Of a stretch of 64,000 bases of DNA, positions 61,501 to 64,000 are shown piece after piece; positions within the stretch are counted from its first letter, which is position 1; every line of letters starts with the position of its first letter. The translations under genes were made by a program, and so were the position numbers. The stretch comes from Lanius collurio (Eukaryota > Chordata > Aves > Passeriformes > Laniidae): assembly GCA_020086605.1 (NCBI GenBank), contig JACBWW010000004.1:24853387-24917386 (forward strand). Reading direction: 5' to 3'. Below the pieces are notes generated by a model. It searched no databases. It was given only the letters and a program-made list of their open reading frames with translations, and was not told the origin of the DNA.

Positions 61501-64000
61501 CAGCATAATGACACCGCTTGTCTTGTAGAAAAAATAAACATGAAAAACTATTTTGTCAATGTTACTTTTTTGTCTTGTAAATTTTACATAACCAGACTAA
61601 AAATGTAAGATATTCACTCTTCTTCACTCCAAGATGACTTATGAATGTTTTTTTCACAAACACTGTTTGTTCTTGATAAAGCACAGAAAGAAGAAAGCAA
61701 TTAAGTGAAAAAAAAATATCATGTCTGTAACTAATATAAACAATTCATTGTAATTTGTACCAAGCAAATCTATTTCTCAATATATCTCTTTTTAATATAG
61801 CGCACAAGTTGAGACATTGAGCCTATTTGATTTGGTTCTCTCTTTTTCAGAAAGATTTCAAATAAAAACTATTACATTTCACAGACATTGAAGGAAGTAC
61901 AAAACTAAAATGCAAGGTAATTTCAGATTTTGTGAGTGTAGAACTGTGGAGAAAATATTCCAATCTGAACAGCAGGTAATTAGTACAATGTTCTCTTGGA
62001 AATAATATCTTTTCATGTTAATATCATCTGATTTCTCCTTACATTTTGTCAAAATAATGGCACATGTGTGCCTGAGGTTTACCTTGACTAGCTACATTAA
62101 AGTGAAATTTGTCTTCTTGTTTTCACTAATTTATAAAAGTTTACATTGCTTGATGTAAAATACATCATTTCTCAGCACCGAAAGACATAGCCTGAATCTT
62201 CAGTCAGTGTGAAACAATAGCTCTAAGGAAAATGTAAATTCACTTCTGTGGTGTTATAATTCTGACACTGAATCCTGAAAGGTAACATTTTAAATGTTTT
62301 AACAAAATTTAGTAGCAATGAATTTCTTCAGTCTTCACTATCTGATTTCCTGTTTACTTTTCTACAACACAATTATCCGTGAGAACACTTACAGCCTGAA
62401 AAAAAGTGAGATCCACTTGTCGGAGGGCTTCTTATGCTGTCTGCATTAGAGCGTGCTATTTATTACAGTTAATTGCCATCAGTGGAGGACTTTAGAGTGA
62501 CTAGTAAACCTGTGGGTGTTTGACACAGAGCAACTCTGCTTCTCCTGCAAAGTGAAGTCTATTGTGGTATTATAGATATGGCCTTGAATCTCTAGGTGCT
62601 ATCACAGAGTGAATTTTGAAATTTGTAATTTATTCCAGTTTAGCTTATAATTCTCCCAAGTATGACAAAATAAACTAAATCATATGATTTACAATGCAAA
62701 GCTAACACAGTAGGAATTATATCTTCATACATAATTAATAACCAATGTACAATGTCTTTATATGTCACAGTGTATTATAGTTATTATAGATGTAATGTTG
62801 GTTTTTGACGAATATTTAAACATTTTGACTGACCGATCTATTTATTGGGTTAGGTGGGCATGCTAATAAACTCACAGATTCAATCATTTACAGGAAGCAA
62901 TGGAAGGTTCACCCCCCCAAAAAAAAACCAAAAAAAGATTAAACTGATTGTTGTTTTCAATGTGAATGGAAGAAAATGTTTAATTTATTTACTTAGATCT
63001 GCCCACAAGTATCTTGTCTCTTTTAATTTTTTTTTTGTCTACACTTGTGTCATCCATTATAAATTTGGTCACCCTGATAGTGCTTTTTGAGTTAGATAGA
63101 TAGTATATATGAAATGGGATTAATGATTTGCTAATTTGAGATCACTGTCTATTTGTACTTCAGTGAGTCATTAGAGAATTGTGACTCAGGAGGCTGAAAT
63201 TTCTGAATTTTTTGCCCAAAAAGAAACAGATTTTCTAGTGAAATCTAAACAGAAACATTAGTATCAGAATTTAATATCAATATTGTGATATCTAGATTGA
63301 GATCATAGCTAGAAGGCAGAAAGAGAGAGACTGCTTTCCACACATATCCTTTCCTGTACAAGTCTATACTATCTCACATGTTTTTGAAGGCTTATTTAAT
63401 TCATGTTGGCATTCACCAACATTTGATAAACATGTCACTCCTCACCAGGTGTTCTAACTGAAAACAGAGATGGACGAAATATATTACACAGTCTGCTAGT
63501 AATAGGGGTCCACTATTTTAATGAAAATGTAAAAAATTTTGTTTGTAAAAATGTTTGCAAAGTAATCTATGAAAATAAATATGATGAAAGGGTGACTACA
63601 TTCATTTTTATGATTTTGTGCAAAGTCCTTTTTCCTAAAGATATTGATTTTTATGTACTGGAAGCTGCATTTGCATGTTATGTAATTTTTTTCTCTTCTG
63701 TGTTTTTTTCTTGAGGGCAGTTCGATGATCAGTACACATCATAGGATAAATATTGTGGCTATGTCTGTCTAGGAAAAATCAACCAAGAATTCTGACAATA
63801 TACTAAATACTGTTCTCAAAGATATGATCTGTAGAGAGCATCTACTTCATCTGACAAACATGATTTCAATTCAGGAAATAGTTCACAAGAATTCTACTAC
63901 ATCTGACATTAGTGGTATCCACACAGCCATCCTGTGCAGACTCCCTCCTTTAAAGGTCTTCCCATCACTGTTATTGGCCTCACAGATGATGAAGTATGAC
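55501..64000. other. Intergenic DNA to the window end; no gene recognised
   Basis: About 8.5 kb of AT-rich DNA. A run of 19 T lies at 59526-59544. ORFs of 60-91 codons on both strands are unsupported. Some stretches, such as about 57180-57400, are of high complexity and could be conserved regulatory DNA, but this cannot be told from one sequence. Confidence 0.4.

Noticed and set aside
1..64000. CRISPR arrays, tRNA or rRNA genes, LTR retroviruses, prophage or bacterial systems
   Set aside because: I saw no spaced direct-repeat array, no tRNA- or rRNA-like sequence, no paired LTRs and no retroviral protein frame; the composition and introns are vertebrate.

Overview
The window looks like a piece of a vertebrate nuclear genome, most likely a bird. 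It is AT-rich and coding-poor, with short vertebrate-type exons, GT-AG introns and one strong CpG island. It also carries several 5'-truncated CR1 LINE copies whose 3' ends match the bird type (the regions near 21.6, 25.9 and 26.7 kb). No prokaryotic signature is present (no operons, no tightly packed ORFs). Nearly all open frames of 60-130 codons are chance ORFs in AT-rich DNA or in the CpG island.

Only one gene can be supported: the 5' part of DPH6 (diphthamine biosynthesis 6, diphthine-ammonia ligase; formerly ATPBD4), on the minus strand. Exon 1 (29907-29929), exon 2 (25422-25516) and exon 3 (23101-23294) join in frame to give the first 104 residues, including the N-terminal SGGKDS ATP-pyrophosphatase P-loop. 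All six splice dinucleotides and the phases agree. I found no later DPH6 exon, so the rest of the gene should lie beyond position 1, and intron 3 is at least 23.1 kb long.

Layout. 1-23100: intron 3, with one minus-oriented CR1 at 21588-21846 and a few palindromes. 23295-25421: intron 2. 25517-29906: intron 1, with two plus-oriented CR1 fragments. About 29370-30600: CpG-island promoter of DPH6, possibly bidirectional. 30601-64000: more than 33 kb of upstream DNA without a recognisable exon. It holds a small GC-rich patch, an old antisense CR1 ORF2-derived fragment near 55.2-55.5 kb, a few other CR1 remnants, a 35-bp tandem duplication, a dispersed 52-bp duplication (43976 and 46365) and a perfect 11-bp hairpin. 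In mammals the side upstream of DPH6 is also gene-poor: it carries a divergent lncRNA (DPH6-DT) and lies towards CDIN1 and MEIS2. The empty flank here fits that, but synteny is an inference.

I see no undescribed biological system that I could defend. The most useful leads are the 52-bp dispersed duplication, the bulged 42-nt inverted repeat in intron 3, the in-frame open N-terminal extension of DPH6 exon 1, and the possible divergent transcript from the CpG island.
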